A stretch of 64,000 nt of DNA from UBA4575 sp002386945 (GTDB lineage: Bacteria > Pseudomonadota > Gammaproteobacteria > UBA4575): NCBI GenBank assembly GCA_943789445.1, contig CALSUC010000002.1, positions 372,001 to 436,000 of the forward strand. Direction: 5' to 3'. The notes beneath the pieces were generated by a model. That model was not told the origin of the DNA, made no database searches, and worked only from the letters and a program-made list of their open reading frames with translations. Positions within the stretch are counted from its first letter, which is position 1, and each line of letters opens with the position of its first letter. Positions 9,873 to 18,465 of this stretch are shown in pieces. Made by a program: the position numbers and the translations under genes.

Positions 9873-11230
9873 GTGAGCAAGAGAGCGTAACTAATGCTGT
9901 TGATAGCGATAAGGCGATGGATATAGAACAAGTAGTGACTGATGCCATTCAGTACGCTAAGAAAAAAGGGGCTGATCATGTTGAAATATCGGCGCGTAAT
10001 GATAAGGGCTATTCAGTTAGTGCGCGCTTAGGCGATATTGAAACGCTAGAACATCATAACCAACGTGCTTTAGGGGTAACGGTATATCGTGGCAAGGCAA
10101 AGGGCTCTGCTGATAGTAACGATATTCGGCCTAGTGCAATTGAAGATATTATTGATGCTGCTTTAAGTATGGCTAGTTTTACTGCTGAAGATGAAGCTGC
10201 TGGATTAGCCGATGTTGAACTGATGGCGATGAACTATCCTGAACTTGATTTAGATCGGCCATGGGAATTAGAGCCAGATCAAGCCTTGAAAATTGCAATG
10301 CAGTGTGAAGAAACGGCACGTGCTGATGAGCGTATTGTTAACTCTGAAGGTGCTAGTGTTAGTACTATCCGTTCACAATCTATTTATGCAAATTCACATG
10401 ACTTTTTGGGTCACTATGCCAGTACTCGGCATAGTATTAGTTGTTCAGTGGTGGCGGCAGATGAGAAAGGTATGCAGCGTGACTATTGGTACAGCGTTGC
10501 ACGTGACGCAGATGCATTAGATGCTGTCGAGACGATTGGTCTAAAGGCGCGTGAACGCACTTTGCGCAGACTTAATGCACGCAGCTTATCAACTCGTGAA
10601 GTGCCGGTATTGTTTGAGCCTAATATTGCACGTTCTATTTTGGGCCATTTCTTTTCTGCGATTAATGGTGCTGCACTCTATAGAGATGCCTCATTCTTAA
10701 CTGATGATTTGGGCCAAAATATTTTCCCAGACTGGCTTAGTATCAGTGAAAATCCTCATATTAAAACTGCATTAGCAAGCAGTCCATTTGATGCTGAAGG
10801 TGTGCGTACACAGGCGCGTGACATTGTTTCTGACGGTGTATTACAAGGCTATATTTTGTCTAGTTATTCTGCGCGCAAGCTGAATATGACGACGACAGGG
10901 AATTCGGGTGGCGTTCATAATATTCGTTTGCCAGAGAGTCAGTACACGCAAGATGATCTAATTAAACAAATGGGTAGTGGAGTTTTGCTTACTGAGTTGA
11001 TTGGTAATGGAGTTAATCCAGTGACAGGCGATTACTCCCGTGGGGCGGCAGGCTTTTGGGTTGAGAACGGTGAGATCCAATATCCGGTTCAGGAAATTAC
11101 GATCGCTGGTAATTTAAAAGAGATGTTTCAACGGATTGTGGCTATTGGCAATGATGTGGATACCTGTGGCGGTATTCACTGTGGTTCTATGTTGATGGAT
11201 CAGATGACCATAGCTGGTTCTGCTGAGTAG
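9869..11230 (+). CDS. pmbA: metalloprotease subunit TldE/PmbA
   Basis: TldE (PmbA) is the partner of TldD in the heterodimeric protease and itself lacks the HExxxH zinc site. The 453-residue product has the family's RALGVTVYRGKAKGSAD-like N-terminal segment and the TTGNSGGVHN and GDYSRGAAGFWVENG stretches of the C-terminal domain. No HExxxH is seen, as expected. It starts inside the tldD stop codon and ends 2 bases from the convergent DUF3108 gene. Confidence 0.95.
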   Translation: MSEQESVTNAVDSDKAMDIEQVVTDAIQYAKKKGADHVEISARNDKGYSVSARLGDIETLEHHNQRALGVTVYRGKAKGSADSNDIRPSAIEDIIDAALSMASFTAEDEAAGLADVELMAMNYPELDLDRPWELEPDQALKIAMQCEETARADERIVNSEGASVSTIRSQSIYANSHDFLGHYASTRHSISCSVVAADEKGMQRDYWYSVARDADALDAVETIGLKARERTLRRLNARSLSTREVPVLFEPNIARSILGHFFSAINGAALYRDASFLTDDLGQNIFPDWLSISENPHIKTALASSPFDAEGVRTQARDIVSDGVLQGYILSSYSARKLNMTTTGNSGGVHNIRLPESQYTQDDLIKQMGSGVLLTELIGNGVNPVTGDYSRGAAGFWVENGEIQYPVQEITIAGNLKEMFQRIVAIGNDVDTCGGIHCGSMLMDQMTIAGSAE

Positions 11231-11232
11231 TG

Positions 11233-11988
11233 TTACTGCAGTAGTGAGCTAGAAATGAGGTGGGCGGTAAATTGTAATTCTCCGTCCTTATAGCGCTCGA
11301 ACATTAAGGGTAACCCATTGCGCTGAGGGTCTAGCCAAATGCGGATCTCAAGGACTTCTGTATCGCGTCGATACTGTTCCAATAGAATGCTGTTAACTTG
11401 GCCGATTAGTGCTTGCTCGATGAGTACTTCTGATTTGCGAATCTCATATTCACGCAGACGTCGTTTATTTGCTAGATGAATGACGCTGACTTGAGCCAGT
11501 TGATTTACATTGGCCATTAAGCTGAGTTGCAATGACAGATTATCGAAGGTGTTTGTAGGTAATGTCCGATCTAGATGTTGTGCCTTATAGCTCGCTTGTA
11601 CTCTGCCTGCTTGCCAGTCAAAAACAATCTTTTGGTCCCTGAAACCATCACCACTACTTTTGATTTCTTCAAACAAGTAGGGATGGAAATTTCCTTGATG
11701 TAGGCGTAAATGGGTCACTGCACGACTTTTGCCGCCACCGATGATGAGTTTGGCCAATCCTTTAGCCTTCATCCATGAGCGGTATTCCCAAGATACTGGG
11801 CTATGTTGTTCTAACTCAAGCTCTACCTTACCTATGGTCATGCCACTTTTGATGATTTGGTACTGAGCAGAAAAAGGTGCTGGGATATTATCCTGATTAA
11901 GAATGAGGGGGTTGGCGCTGACTAGGCTAGTCATAAAGCACAGTGAGAAAAAGCTTATGATTACTCGTAATTGGTTTCGTCTTGCCAT
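11233..11988 (-). CDS. DUF3108 family exported protein
   Basis: The 251-residue product begins with a signal peptide (basic MARRNQLR, hydrophobic core, likely cleavage after VSA near residue 25), so it should be periplasmic. The rest is beta-rich and matches the DUF3108 family, which has no established function. It overlaps the 3' end of purN by 28 bases. The purM-purN-DUF3108 order recurs in gammaproteobacteria such as Pseudomonas. A role in purine synthesis is not implied. Confidence 0.8.
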   Translation of the reverse strand: MARRNQLRVIISFFSLCFMTSLVSANPLILNQDNIPAPFSAQYQIIKSGMTIGKVELELEQHSPVSWEYRSWMKAKGLAKLIIGGGKSRAVTHLRLHQGNFHPYLFEEIKSSGDGFRDQKIVFDWQAGRVQASYKAQHLDRTLPTNTFDNLSLQLSLMANVNQLAQVSVIHLANKRRLREYEIRKSEVLIEQALIGQVNSILLEQYRRDTEVLEIRIWLDPQRNGLPLMFERYKDGELQFTAHLISSSLLQ

Positions 11989-12635
11989 GTCAGGGGCTCC
12001 ACCAGTTTCTGATCGCGATAAAAGACTTCATTGTCATGCACCTTAATCTTACCCTCACATAACCATTGTACGCAGAGAGGGTAAATCTTATGTTCTTGAT
12101 GTAATACCCGCTGTGCCAGAGATTCTGCATTGTCGTCGCTGAGTACAGATACTTCAGCACGCATAATTAATGGCCCGCCATCAAGCTCAGCACTAGCAAA
12201 GTGCACACTGCAGCCATGTGTCTTTTTGCCAGCTGCTAGCGCCCGTTGGTGCGTATGTAGGCCAGTGAATTCAGGTAATAAAGAAGGATGAATATTAAGA
12301 ATGCGCCCAGTGTAATGCGCAATAAATTCCGCGCTCAGTACACGCATGAAGCCAGCCATAACGATCACATCGGTTTGATGCTGTTTTAGTTCTTCAAGTA
12401 ATGCCTGTTCGAAGAGTTTTCGTTCGGTATAAGCACTACTATCAACCACGACTGCAGAGATACGAGCTAGTTGTGCTCGATCTAGGGCGTATACCTGTTT
12501 TTTGTTGCTAATGACGCAACAGATTTCAGCCGCAATATCAGACTCATGCACCTTGTCGATGATCGACTGTAAATTACTGCCACCACCGGATACCAGTACA
12601 GCGATACGGGTTACGTTCGCTTCTTTTTTAGACAT
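11961..12635 (-). CDS. purN: phosphoribosylglycinamide formyltransferase
   Basis: PurN transfers the formyl group of 10-formyltetrahydrofolate to GAR, the third step of purine synthesis. The 224-residue protein has the phosphate loop SGGGSNLQSI (16-25) and the catalytic residues Asn114 and His116 (NIHPSLLP) and Asp152 (ELDGGP). It overlaps purM by one base (TAATG), so translation is probably coupled. The few extra N-terminal residues (MSKKEANVT) are unremarkable. Confidence 0.96.
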   Translation of the reverse strand: MSKKEANVTRIAVLVSGGGSNLQSIIDKVHESDIAAEICCVISNKKQVYALDRAQLARISAVVVDSSAYTERKLFEQALLEELKQHQTDVIVMAGFMRVLSAEFIAHYTGRILNIHPSLLPEFTGLHTHQRALAAGKKTHGCSVHFASAELDGGPLIMRAEVSVLSDDNAESLAQRVLHQEHKIYPLCVQWLCEGKIKVHDNEVFYRDQKLVEPLTWQDETNYE

Positions 12636-13657
12636 TAGTATTTGACGTGTGCCACGTCATCACTCGAAATGATGTAACCGATCTGGGTAGCGTTCATGTC
12701 CTCTACCTGACAGGCCTTGATAACCGCATCAAGCTGTTCAGCCGGCACGATAATGGCCATGCCTACACCACAATTGAATACACGTAACATCTCATCTTCA
12801 GCAACATCACCTTGTTGTTGAATCCAGTCGAAGATTGCCGGGCGGCTCCAACTATTTTGTTCAATTTGTGCCGCTGTGCCTGGTGGCAGGACACGTGGCA
12901 AGTTCTCTGTGATACCACCACCAGTGATATGACAGAGGCCTTTGATTTCAAACTCAGCGATTAATTTCAATATCAGTTTGACGTAGATAGTGGTGGGTGT
13001 GAGTAGGGTTTCGCCGAGTGTACTGCCATTGAATGGATCATCTAGTTTGAAACCCTGTTGTTCGATCAAGGTATTAACTAGAGAGAAGCCGTTGGAATGA
13101 ACACCACTAGATTGCACACCAATGACGACATCATCGGGTGAGATATTGGCCCCAGTAATGAGCGCAGGTTTATCAGCTACACCGACACAAAAGCCAGCTA
13201 GATCATATTCACCAGGGGCATACATGCCTGGCATCTCAGCAGTCTCACCACCGATTAGGGCAGCACCGGCGAGTAAACAGCCGCGACTAATGCCTTCTAC
13301 AACCTGTGTGCTGGTTTCTACATCTAGTTTACCGGTCGCAAAGTAGTCTAAGAAGAATAGAGGTTCTGCGCCTTGGACAATGACATCGTTGACACACATG
13401 GCGACCAGATCAATGCCAATGCTGCCGTGCTGATTCATCTGTTGAGCTAACTTTAGCTTAGTGCCCACACCATCCGTGCCTGAGACGAGGATCGGTTGCT
13501 GATATTTGTGGCTGGCAAGCTCAAATAAACCACCAAACCCACCTAGATCGGATACCACTTCCTCTCTATGGGTTGAGGCGACCGCCTCTTTGATGCGTTC
13601 TACGAAGGTGTTTCCAGCGTCTATATCGACGCCTGCGTCTTTATAACTGAGGCCCAT
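12635..13657 (-). CDS. purM: phosphoribosylformylglycinamidine cyclo-ligase
   Basis: PurM closes the imidazole ring of aminoimidazole ribotide using ATP, the fifth purine step. The 340-residue product starts MGLSYKDAGVDIDAGN, the usual PurM N-terminus, and contains GTDGVGTKLK and GGETAEMPGMY. The ATG at 13657 is preferred over an open extension to 13744 because it has a CAGGAA ribosome site and matches family length. It is the first gene of a purM-purN unit. Confidence 0.96.
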   Translation of the reverse strand: MGLSYKDAGVDIDAGNTFVERIKEAVASTHREEVVSDLGGFGGLFELASHKYQQPILVSGTDGVGTKLKLAQQMNQHGSIGIDLVAMCVNDVIVQGAEPLFFLDYFATGKLDVETSTQVVEGISRGCLLAGAALIGGETAEMPGMYAPGEYDLAGFCVGVADKPALITGANISPDDVVIGVQSSGVHSNGFSLVNTLIEQQGFKLDDPFNGSTLGETLLTPTTIYVKLILKLIAEFEIKGLCHITGGGITENLPRVLPPGTAAQIEQNSWSRPAIFDWIQQQGDVAEDEMLRVFNCGVGMAIIVPAEQLDAVIKACQVEDMNATQIGYIISSDDVAHVKY

Positions 13658-13833
13658 AATTCCTGGTAACTTTGTAGTTAAGTTATTGAATTCTTTGTAT
13701 ATTATTTTAAGGAGGCAGAGCGATAGTAGGCTCGCTATTGGCACCTTATACGATATGCTATCTTATACGCTATATTTTGATTTAGGCATAGTCAAAGAGA
13801 CCTATGTCGCTACCGCTAGGAATATATGATCGA

Positions 13834-13847
13834 TTGATTTAGATCAT
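13834..13847 (+). promoter_or_regulatory. candidate FNR/Anr box
   Basis: TTGAT-TTAG-ATCAT matches the FNR consensus TTGAT-N4-ATCAA in all but the last base. It lies between the divergent purM and PgsA-like genes, 66 bases before the latter. Centred at 13840.5, it would put a class II start site near 13882, where a weak TAGGTT -10 (13870-13875) is present. Regulation by oxygen is inferred from this match alone. Confidence 0.4.
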
Positions 13848-13912
13848 TACAGGCCCTATTAAAAGAGGCTAGGTTTCTAGTGAGTTAATGAAAAGATATT
13901 GTTGGGAGGCTT

Positions 13913-14458
13913 ATGATTTTGGTGAGACAGATTCCAAATATCATTACCGGGACGCGTATACTTTGTGTCCCCTATCTGATTTTGGTGATTTTTCAGCGGC
14001 AGTTTGAGCAGGCTTTATTGCTGATTGTGTTTATGGGTTTATCGGATGGGCTAGATGGCTTTCTAGCTCGAAGTTATGGCTGGCAGACTCGGCTTGGATC
14101 TATACTTGATCCGATAGCAGATAAGCTTATGCTTTTAGCCCTATTTGTCAGTTTCGGTCTTCTACACTGGGTGCCATGGTGGCTAGTCATTATGATTGCT
14201 CTGCGCGATATGTTTTTATCGCTAGGAGCTATGTGTATGTATAGATCGATCAATGATTTTCGCATACAACCTTTATTTATTAGTAAGCTGAATACCTTTA
14301 TGCAAATAGTATTAGGCATTACCTTGATCTTCTCGCAATTGAGCGTAGTTAATCTGCAAATACTTAACATTTTAATGACTATTGTTGCCTGCACTACAGT
14401 CGCTAGCGCATCAGAGTACTACATGCTTTGGTTGCGACGCAGCAGACGAATAGCGTAG
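13913..14458 (+). CDS. CDP-alcohol phosphatidyltransferase family protein (PgsA-like)
   Basis: This small membrane enzyme should move a phosphatidyl group from CDP-diacylglycerol to an alcohol, most likely glycerol 3-phosphate. The full catalytic signature is present: Asp48-Gly49-x2-Ala52-Arg53-x8-Gly62-x3-Asp66-x3-Asp70, preceded by Asp45. The 181-residue length and several hydrophobic helices fit PgsA or a cardiolipin-synthase-like relative; the alcohol cannot be told from sequence. It has a good GGGAGG ribosome site and precedes hda. Confidence 0.82.
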   Translation: MILVRQIPNIITGTRILCVPYLILVIFQRQFEQALLLIVFMGLSDGLDGFLARSYGWQTRLGSILDPIADKLMLLALFVSFGLLHWVPWWLVIMIALRDMFLSLGAMCMYRSINDFRIQPLFISKLNTFMQIVLGITLIFSQLSVVNLQILNILMTIVACTTVASASEYYMLWLRRSRRIA

Positions 14459-14475
14459 CAGCTTAATAGCTGGAT

Positions 14476-15189
14476 TTGAGTGAATTGAAAAACCAACAAC
14501 AGTTGCTCCAATTGCAACTCACCACTGAATATACCTTCGCTACTTTTTATGGTGATCCAACCTTAGTGCATATGCTGACAGCACTAGCAGAAGGTCACTG
14601 CGAAGAAGATCAATTGTTTCTATGGGGTGCGACTAATACGGGTAAAACCCATCTGCTACATGCTGTTTGTCATCACGCAAATCATGCTGGCAACAGTGTG
14701 CTCTATCTTCCTTGTCACGAATTGTTAGCATCAAATACGGATGTTTTAGAAGGTTTTCAAGCGATCTCTACTGTCTGCCTTGATGGAGTTGATCTGTTTG
14801 CAGGTCATCAGGCCTGGGAATACGCTTTATTTGATTTCGTTAATCGTATGCGGGCGCAAGGGACGAGCTTATTGCTGACGGCAAATAAAAACCCAGGGCA
14901 GCAGATCTTTGATCTTGCAGACTTGAATTCACGGGTGGTCTGGGGCCCGGTGTATAAACTGCCGAGCCTGTCACAAGTAGAAGTTGAACAGGCCCTATTA
15001 CTGCATGCGCACGCGCGTGGTCTGGAATTAGGGTCGGAAGGCTGGGATTATTTGTTTAAGCATTGTCGCCGAGATACTTCTAGCCTGGTGGCTATCTTAG
15101 CCCTATTGGATGATGAGTCATTGCGTCATCAAAGGCGTTTGACCCTGCCTTTTTTGCGTCAGGTATTGAACGCACAAGAAACGCCTTAA
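14476..15189 (+). CDS. hda: DnaA regulatory inactivator Hda
   Basis: Hda, bound to the DNA sliding clamp, stimulates ATP hydrolysis by DnaA and so prevents re-initiation. The 237-residue AAA+ protein has the Walker A GATNTGKTH (51-59), and a DnaA-like domain continuing through LLLTANKNPGQQ and LNSRVVWGPVYKL. A QLQL stretch near residues 12-15 may be the clamp-binding motif but lacks the usual aromatic or Pro ending. The start is TTG. Its last four bases overlap the convergent DUF2069 gene. Confidence 0.9.
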   Translation: MSELKNQQQLLQLQLTTEYTFATFYGDPTLVHMLTALAEGHCEEDQLFLWGATNTGKTHLLHAVCHHANHAGNSVLYLPCHELLASNTDVLEGFQAISTVCLDGVDLFAGHQAWEYALFDFVNRMRAQGTSLLLTANKNPGQQIFDLADLNSRVVWGPVYKLPSLSQVEVEQALLLHAHARGLELGSEGWDYLFKHCRRDTSSLVAILALLDDESLRHQRRLTLPFLRQVLNAQETP

Positions 15190-15527
15190 GTAGTGCGCTG
15201 TGCTCGTACAAAGAGTACGGCTGAGACATATAGGGTTAGGCTGCAAACGATCTGAAGTATGCCTAAAGGCATCTGGCTGTCTTCCACCACATTCCAAATT
15301 CCACAACAGAAATACAACCAAACAAAGAGAGTGATCCATTTGTAGGTATGTAGCTTTGGTGCTAGCAGTCCACGTAGGGCTAGTAGTAAAGGCCCAACAA
15401 AAAGTATAAGTGAGATACTCTTAGGTAAGACACTATTAGGGTTTAAGGCGATAATCCACAGGGTTTGACCGATTAATAATAGGCCGAAGCTGAGAACAGA
15501 GATTACATAATAATATTTGATTTGCAT
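15186..15527 (-). CDS. DUF2069 family membrane protein
   Basis: The 113-residue product consists mainly of four hydrophobic helices and matches the DUF2069 family, small inner-membrane proteins of unknown function. The ATG at 15527 (MQIKYYY) is chosen; a longer open frame up to 15698 would overlap wrbA and has no family support. Its placement after arsC and wrbA and opposite hda recurs in gammaproteobacteria. The stop codon overlaps that of hda. Confidence 0.75.
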   Translation of the reverse strand: MQIKYYYVISVLSFGLLLIGQTLWIIALNPNSVLPKSISLILFVGPLLLALRGLLAPKLHTYKWITLFVWLYFCCGIWNVVEDSQMPLGILQIVCSLTLYVSAVLFVRAQRTT

Positions 15528-15564
15528 GAGACTCTGATTGGGTGTTGGGTGAGACGTTAATTGT

Positions 15565-16155
15565 TTACTTGTGTAGACGTAGGGCCAGTTCAGCAATGCG
15601 TTGGCCCTGCGCAATACACAGTTTGGCTTCTTCATCGGTGAGTGTTTGCTGATTATCTGGGCCCGCGACATGGCTAGCACCGTAGGGAGTTCCTCCACTC
15701 TTTGTGATGCTGAGCTCGGATACGCTATAAGGAATGCCAGCGATCAGCATGCCATGGTGTAGCAGTGGTAGCATCATTGATAATAGAGTGCTTTCCTGGC
15801 CACCATGTAAGCCACCAGTTGATGTGAAGACACCAGCGGGTTTGCCTTCCAATGCACCACGCAGCCATAAAGGGCTGGTGCTATCGAGAAAGTACTTCAT
15901 CGCTGCGGCCATATTGCCAAAACGAGTAGGGCTACCGAGTAGTAAGCCTGAGCATTGCTCTAGATCGCTAAGTTCAGCATAGAGATCACCGCTGCTTGGA
16001 ATGTCATCCGCTATCGCTTCACACTCGGTAGAGACTGCTGGTACGGTGCGAATAAGGGCCTCAGCACCGGCCTGTTCTACGCCATGAGCGATTTTATAGG
16101 CTAGCTCACGGGTGGCACCACCACGGCTATAATAAAGGATTAGGATTGGACCCAT
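15565..16155 (-). CDS. wrbA: NAD(P)H:quinone oxidoreductase, WrbA type
   Basis: WrbA is a flavodoxin-like FMN protein that reduces quinones by two electrons. The 196-residue product has the FMN phosphate loop YYSRGGATREL near the N-terminus, GSPTRFGNMAAAMKYFLD, the STGGLHGGQE segment and GGTPYGASHVAG, all typical of WrbA. The ATG at 16155 fits the family; the open extension to 16212 runs into arsC. It starts one base after arsC ends. Confidence 0.92.
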   Translation of the reverse strand: MGPILILYYSRGGATRELAYKIAHGVEQAGAEALIRTVPAVSTECEAIADDIPSSGDLYAELSDLEQCSGLLLGSPTRFGNMAAAMKYFLDSTSPLWLRGALEGKPAGVFTSTGGLHGGQESTLLSMMLPLLHHGMLIAGIPYSVSELSITKSGGTPYGASHVAGPDNQQTLTDEEAKLCIAQGQRIAELALRLHK

Positions 16156-16156
16156 A

Positions 16157-16504
16157 TCAAAGTATCTCGAGTAAGCGTTCGACCGGTCTAGCGATAATAG
16201 CGCGTTCGCCATGAGTGAAAATAGGGCGTTGTAATAGTCGGCTATCTGTTAGTAATAAGTTCATAATATCAGCCTCACTCAGGCTGTCGATATCCAGATT
16301 AAGTGCTTGGAAAGCGGGTTCTGACACACGAAGCATATCTTTAGCGGGGATACCTCGTTGCATAAGATCCAGTAGTTGTTGTTTACTGAGTGCCTGATCT
16401 AAATACTCAATTAATTCTACCGGAATGTGTTTCTCAGCTAGTAATTGGACACTAGCTCGGCACTTGCTGCAGTTGGGGTTATATATAAGGCTAGACTTTT
16501 CCAT
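16157..16504 (-). CDS. arsC: arsenate reductase family protein (ArsC/glutaredoxin type)
   Basis: This protein belongs to the glutaredoxin-linked ArsC family; true members reduce arsenate to arsenite. From ATG 16504 it is 115 residues with the active-site loop NPNCSKCR, Cys12 being the catalytic cysteine; an extra Cys15 replaces the more usual Ser. No arsB or arsR is nearby, so an arsenic role is only inferred; many wrbA-linked homologues are annotated in the same way. Longer starts up to 16573 are possible but unlikely. Confidence 0.82.
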   Translation of the reverse strand: MEKSSLIYNPNCSKCRASVQLLAEKHIPVELIEYLDQALSKQQLLDLMQRGIPAKDMLRVSEPAFQALNLDIDSLSEADIMNLLLTDSRLLQRPIFTHGERAIIARPVERLLEIL

Positions 16505-16603
16505 CAGGGTTTTACTATTTTGGACAGAATATTGAGTATAAAGTAAAGCAGCTGTGTTGCTAGTCTGTGACACTGTACATAAAAGCGCTGGAGGTTTTTT
16601 GTT

Positions 16604-17590
16604 TTGAATATATTAGTCATTGGTGGGGCGGGTTACATTGGATCCCATATGACCTTGCAATTAGAGCAGTCTGGGCATCAAGTGGTCGTGCTGGATAATC
16701 TTTGCTCAGGCAAAGCCGCAGCCGTCGGTTGTTTCCCTTTTTATGAAGCCGATATGGCGGATAGTGCAGTCCTGGATGTGATTTTTCGGAGTCATGCTAT
16801 TGATGTTGTGATGCATTTTGCCGGACATATTGAAGTGGCCGAATCGGTTAGTGATCCAGCAAAATATTATAAAAATAATGTTGTTAAGACACAGCTTGTG
16901 TTGGACGCCATGCGTCGGCATAAGGTAAAGCAGTTTATCTTTTCTTCTACTGCAGCCATTTTTGGTAATCCTAGTTACACACCTATCAATGAAGTGCATC
17001 CTATGCTGCCGGTGAATCCATATGGTCGTTCTAAGCTCATGGTTGAACAGATGTTGGCCGATTATAGTCAGGCCTATGGTATGCGTTCAGTGTGTTTGCG
17101 TTACTTCAATGCTGCAGGTGCCGACCCACAGGGTCGTATAGGTGAATGTCATCAACCAGAAACCCATCTTATCCCTTTAGTGCTGCAGGTAGCCTCAGGT
17201 AGGCGTGAATCCATCTCTGTTTATGGCGTCGACTATGACACTGATGATGGTAGTTGCGTGCGCGATTATATCCATGTAAATGATCTGTGTTTAGCGCATT
17301 CTAATGCCTTGCACTATCTTGCTAAGGGCGGTGAGAGCCGTACTTTCAATCTCGGGAATGGCGAGGGTTTTAGTGTGCTTGAGATTATTCAGGCGGCACG
17401 TATTGTTACAGCTAAACCAATCAGATTAATTGAGGAATCACGTCGGGTAGGGGATCCAGCGATCTTGATTGCTGATGCGAGCTTGGCTAAAGAGATACTA
17501 GCGTGGCAACCAGAAAGAGCGGCTTTAGAAGATATTATTGCTGATGCTTGGGTCTGGGAGCAGAAGCTCTGTGCTGATCTAGAAGGATAA
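16604..17590 (+). CDS. galE: UDP-glucose 4-epimerase
   Basis: GalE interconverts UDP-glucose and UDP-galactose, supplying galactose for surface polysaccharides or for the Leloir pathway. The 328-residue SDR protein has the NAD-binding GGAGYIGS (7-14), the catalytic Ser/Thr at FIFSSTAAIF (111-120) and Tyr140-x3-Lys144 (YGRSK). It starts at TTG behind GGAGG. It is a lone gene here with no galK or galT, so a role in envelope sugars is the likelier one. Confidence 0.92.
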   Translation: MNILVIGGAGYIGSHMTLQLEQSGHQVVVLDNLCSGKAAAVGCFPFYEADMADSAVLDVIFRSHAIDVVMHFAGHIEVAESVSDPAKYYKNNVVKTQLVLDAMRRHKVKQFIFSSTAAIFGNPSYTPINEVHPMLPVNPYGRSKLMVEQMLADYSQAYGMRSVCLRYFNAAGADPQGRIGECHQPETHLIPLVLQVASGRRESISVYGVDYDTDDGSCVRDYIHVNDLCLAHSNALHYLAKGGESRTFNLGNGEGFSVLEIIQAARIVTAKPIRLIEESRRVGDPAILIADASLAKEILAWQPERAALEDIIADAWVWEQKLCADLEG

Positions 17591-17601
17591 TTCGCTAGAC
17601 T

Positions 17602-18465
17602 TTATTTAAGTCCCGCTGCAACCGCCTGTCCAATATCAGCTAGGGTGCTTACTGTATTCACACCGGCTCTCTTTAAGGCTGCGTACTTTTGTTCTGCAGT
17701 ATCTTTACCACTATTAATGATTGCACCTGCATGTCCCATGCGTTTGCCGACTGGTGCACTAGCACCTGTTATATAGGCAACTATCGGCTTACTGATTTCA
17801 GTAGCGATTATTTCTGCAGCCTGTTCTTCTGCGTCACCACCAATCTCGCCAACTAAGACGATGATTTCGGTCTGAGGATCCTGTTCAAATAATCGTAGGC
17901 ATTCGATGAAATCGAGGCCATGAATAGGATCGCCACCAATACCGACGCAGGTCGACTGACCAAAGGCCTCAGTTTGTGATACGGCAACATAAGTTAATGT
18001 GCCAGAGCGTGAGACAATACCTACTTTCCCAGGGCGATGGATAGCCGCAGGCATAATACCAATCTTGCATTCACCTGGGGTGATAATGCCTGGACAATTA
18101 GGCCCAATTAGCTGTGAGTTACTGGATGCTAGATGCTCATTCACAGTGATCATGTCATGTATGGGCACACCTTCTGTGATGCAGACGATGAGTCCAATTT
18201 CTGCCTCTATAGCTTCCAGCATCGCATCTGCAGCAAAGGCGGCAGGGACGTAAATAATAGTGGCATCAAAGTCCTGTTCGCTACAGGCTTCATGCACGTT
18301 AGCGTAAACCGGCAAGCCAAGATGCTGGCTGCCACCCTTACTAGGATTAACACCAGCTAAGATTTTGCTGCCGTAAGCTAAGCTTTGCTCAGTATGAAAA
18401 CTACCTTGGCTGCCAGTAAGACCTTGGCACAGAATGCGTGTGTGCTTATCGATTAAAATGCTCAT
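17602..18465 (-). CDS. sucD: succinate-CoA ligase subunit alpha
   Basis: SucD binds CoA and carries the phospho-histidine of succinyl-CoA synthetase in the TCA cycle. The 287-residue product has the CoA-binding Rossmann region (GLTGSQGSFHTE), GPNCPGIITP and the active-site His245 in KRMGHAGAII. It overlaps sucC by four bases, so the subunits are co-translated. The gene converges on galE with only 11 bases between the two stops. Confidence 0.96.
   Translation of the reverse strand: MSILIDKHTRILCQGLTGSQGSFHTEQSLAYGSKILAGVNPSKGGSQHLGLPVYANVHEACSEQDFDATIIYVPAAFAADAMLEAIEAEIGLIVCITEGVPIHDMITVNEHLASSNSQLIGPNCPGIITPGECKIGIMPAAIHRPGKVGIVSRSGTLTYVAVSQTEAFGQSTCVGIGGDPIHGLDFIECLRLFEQDPQTEIIVLVGEIGGDAEEQAAEIIATEISKPIVAYITGASAPVGKRMGHAGAIINSGKDTAEQKYAALKRAGVNTVSTLADIGQAVAAGLK

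Noticed and set aside
13658..13744. 29-codon upstream extension of purM
   Set aside because: The extension is unlike any PurM; ATG 13657 has a ribosome site and gives the standard N-terminus.
17598..17612. GACTT/AAGTC hairpin between galE and sucD
   Set aside because: Five pairs overlapping the sucD stop without a T-run; not a convincing terminator for either gene.
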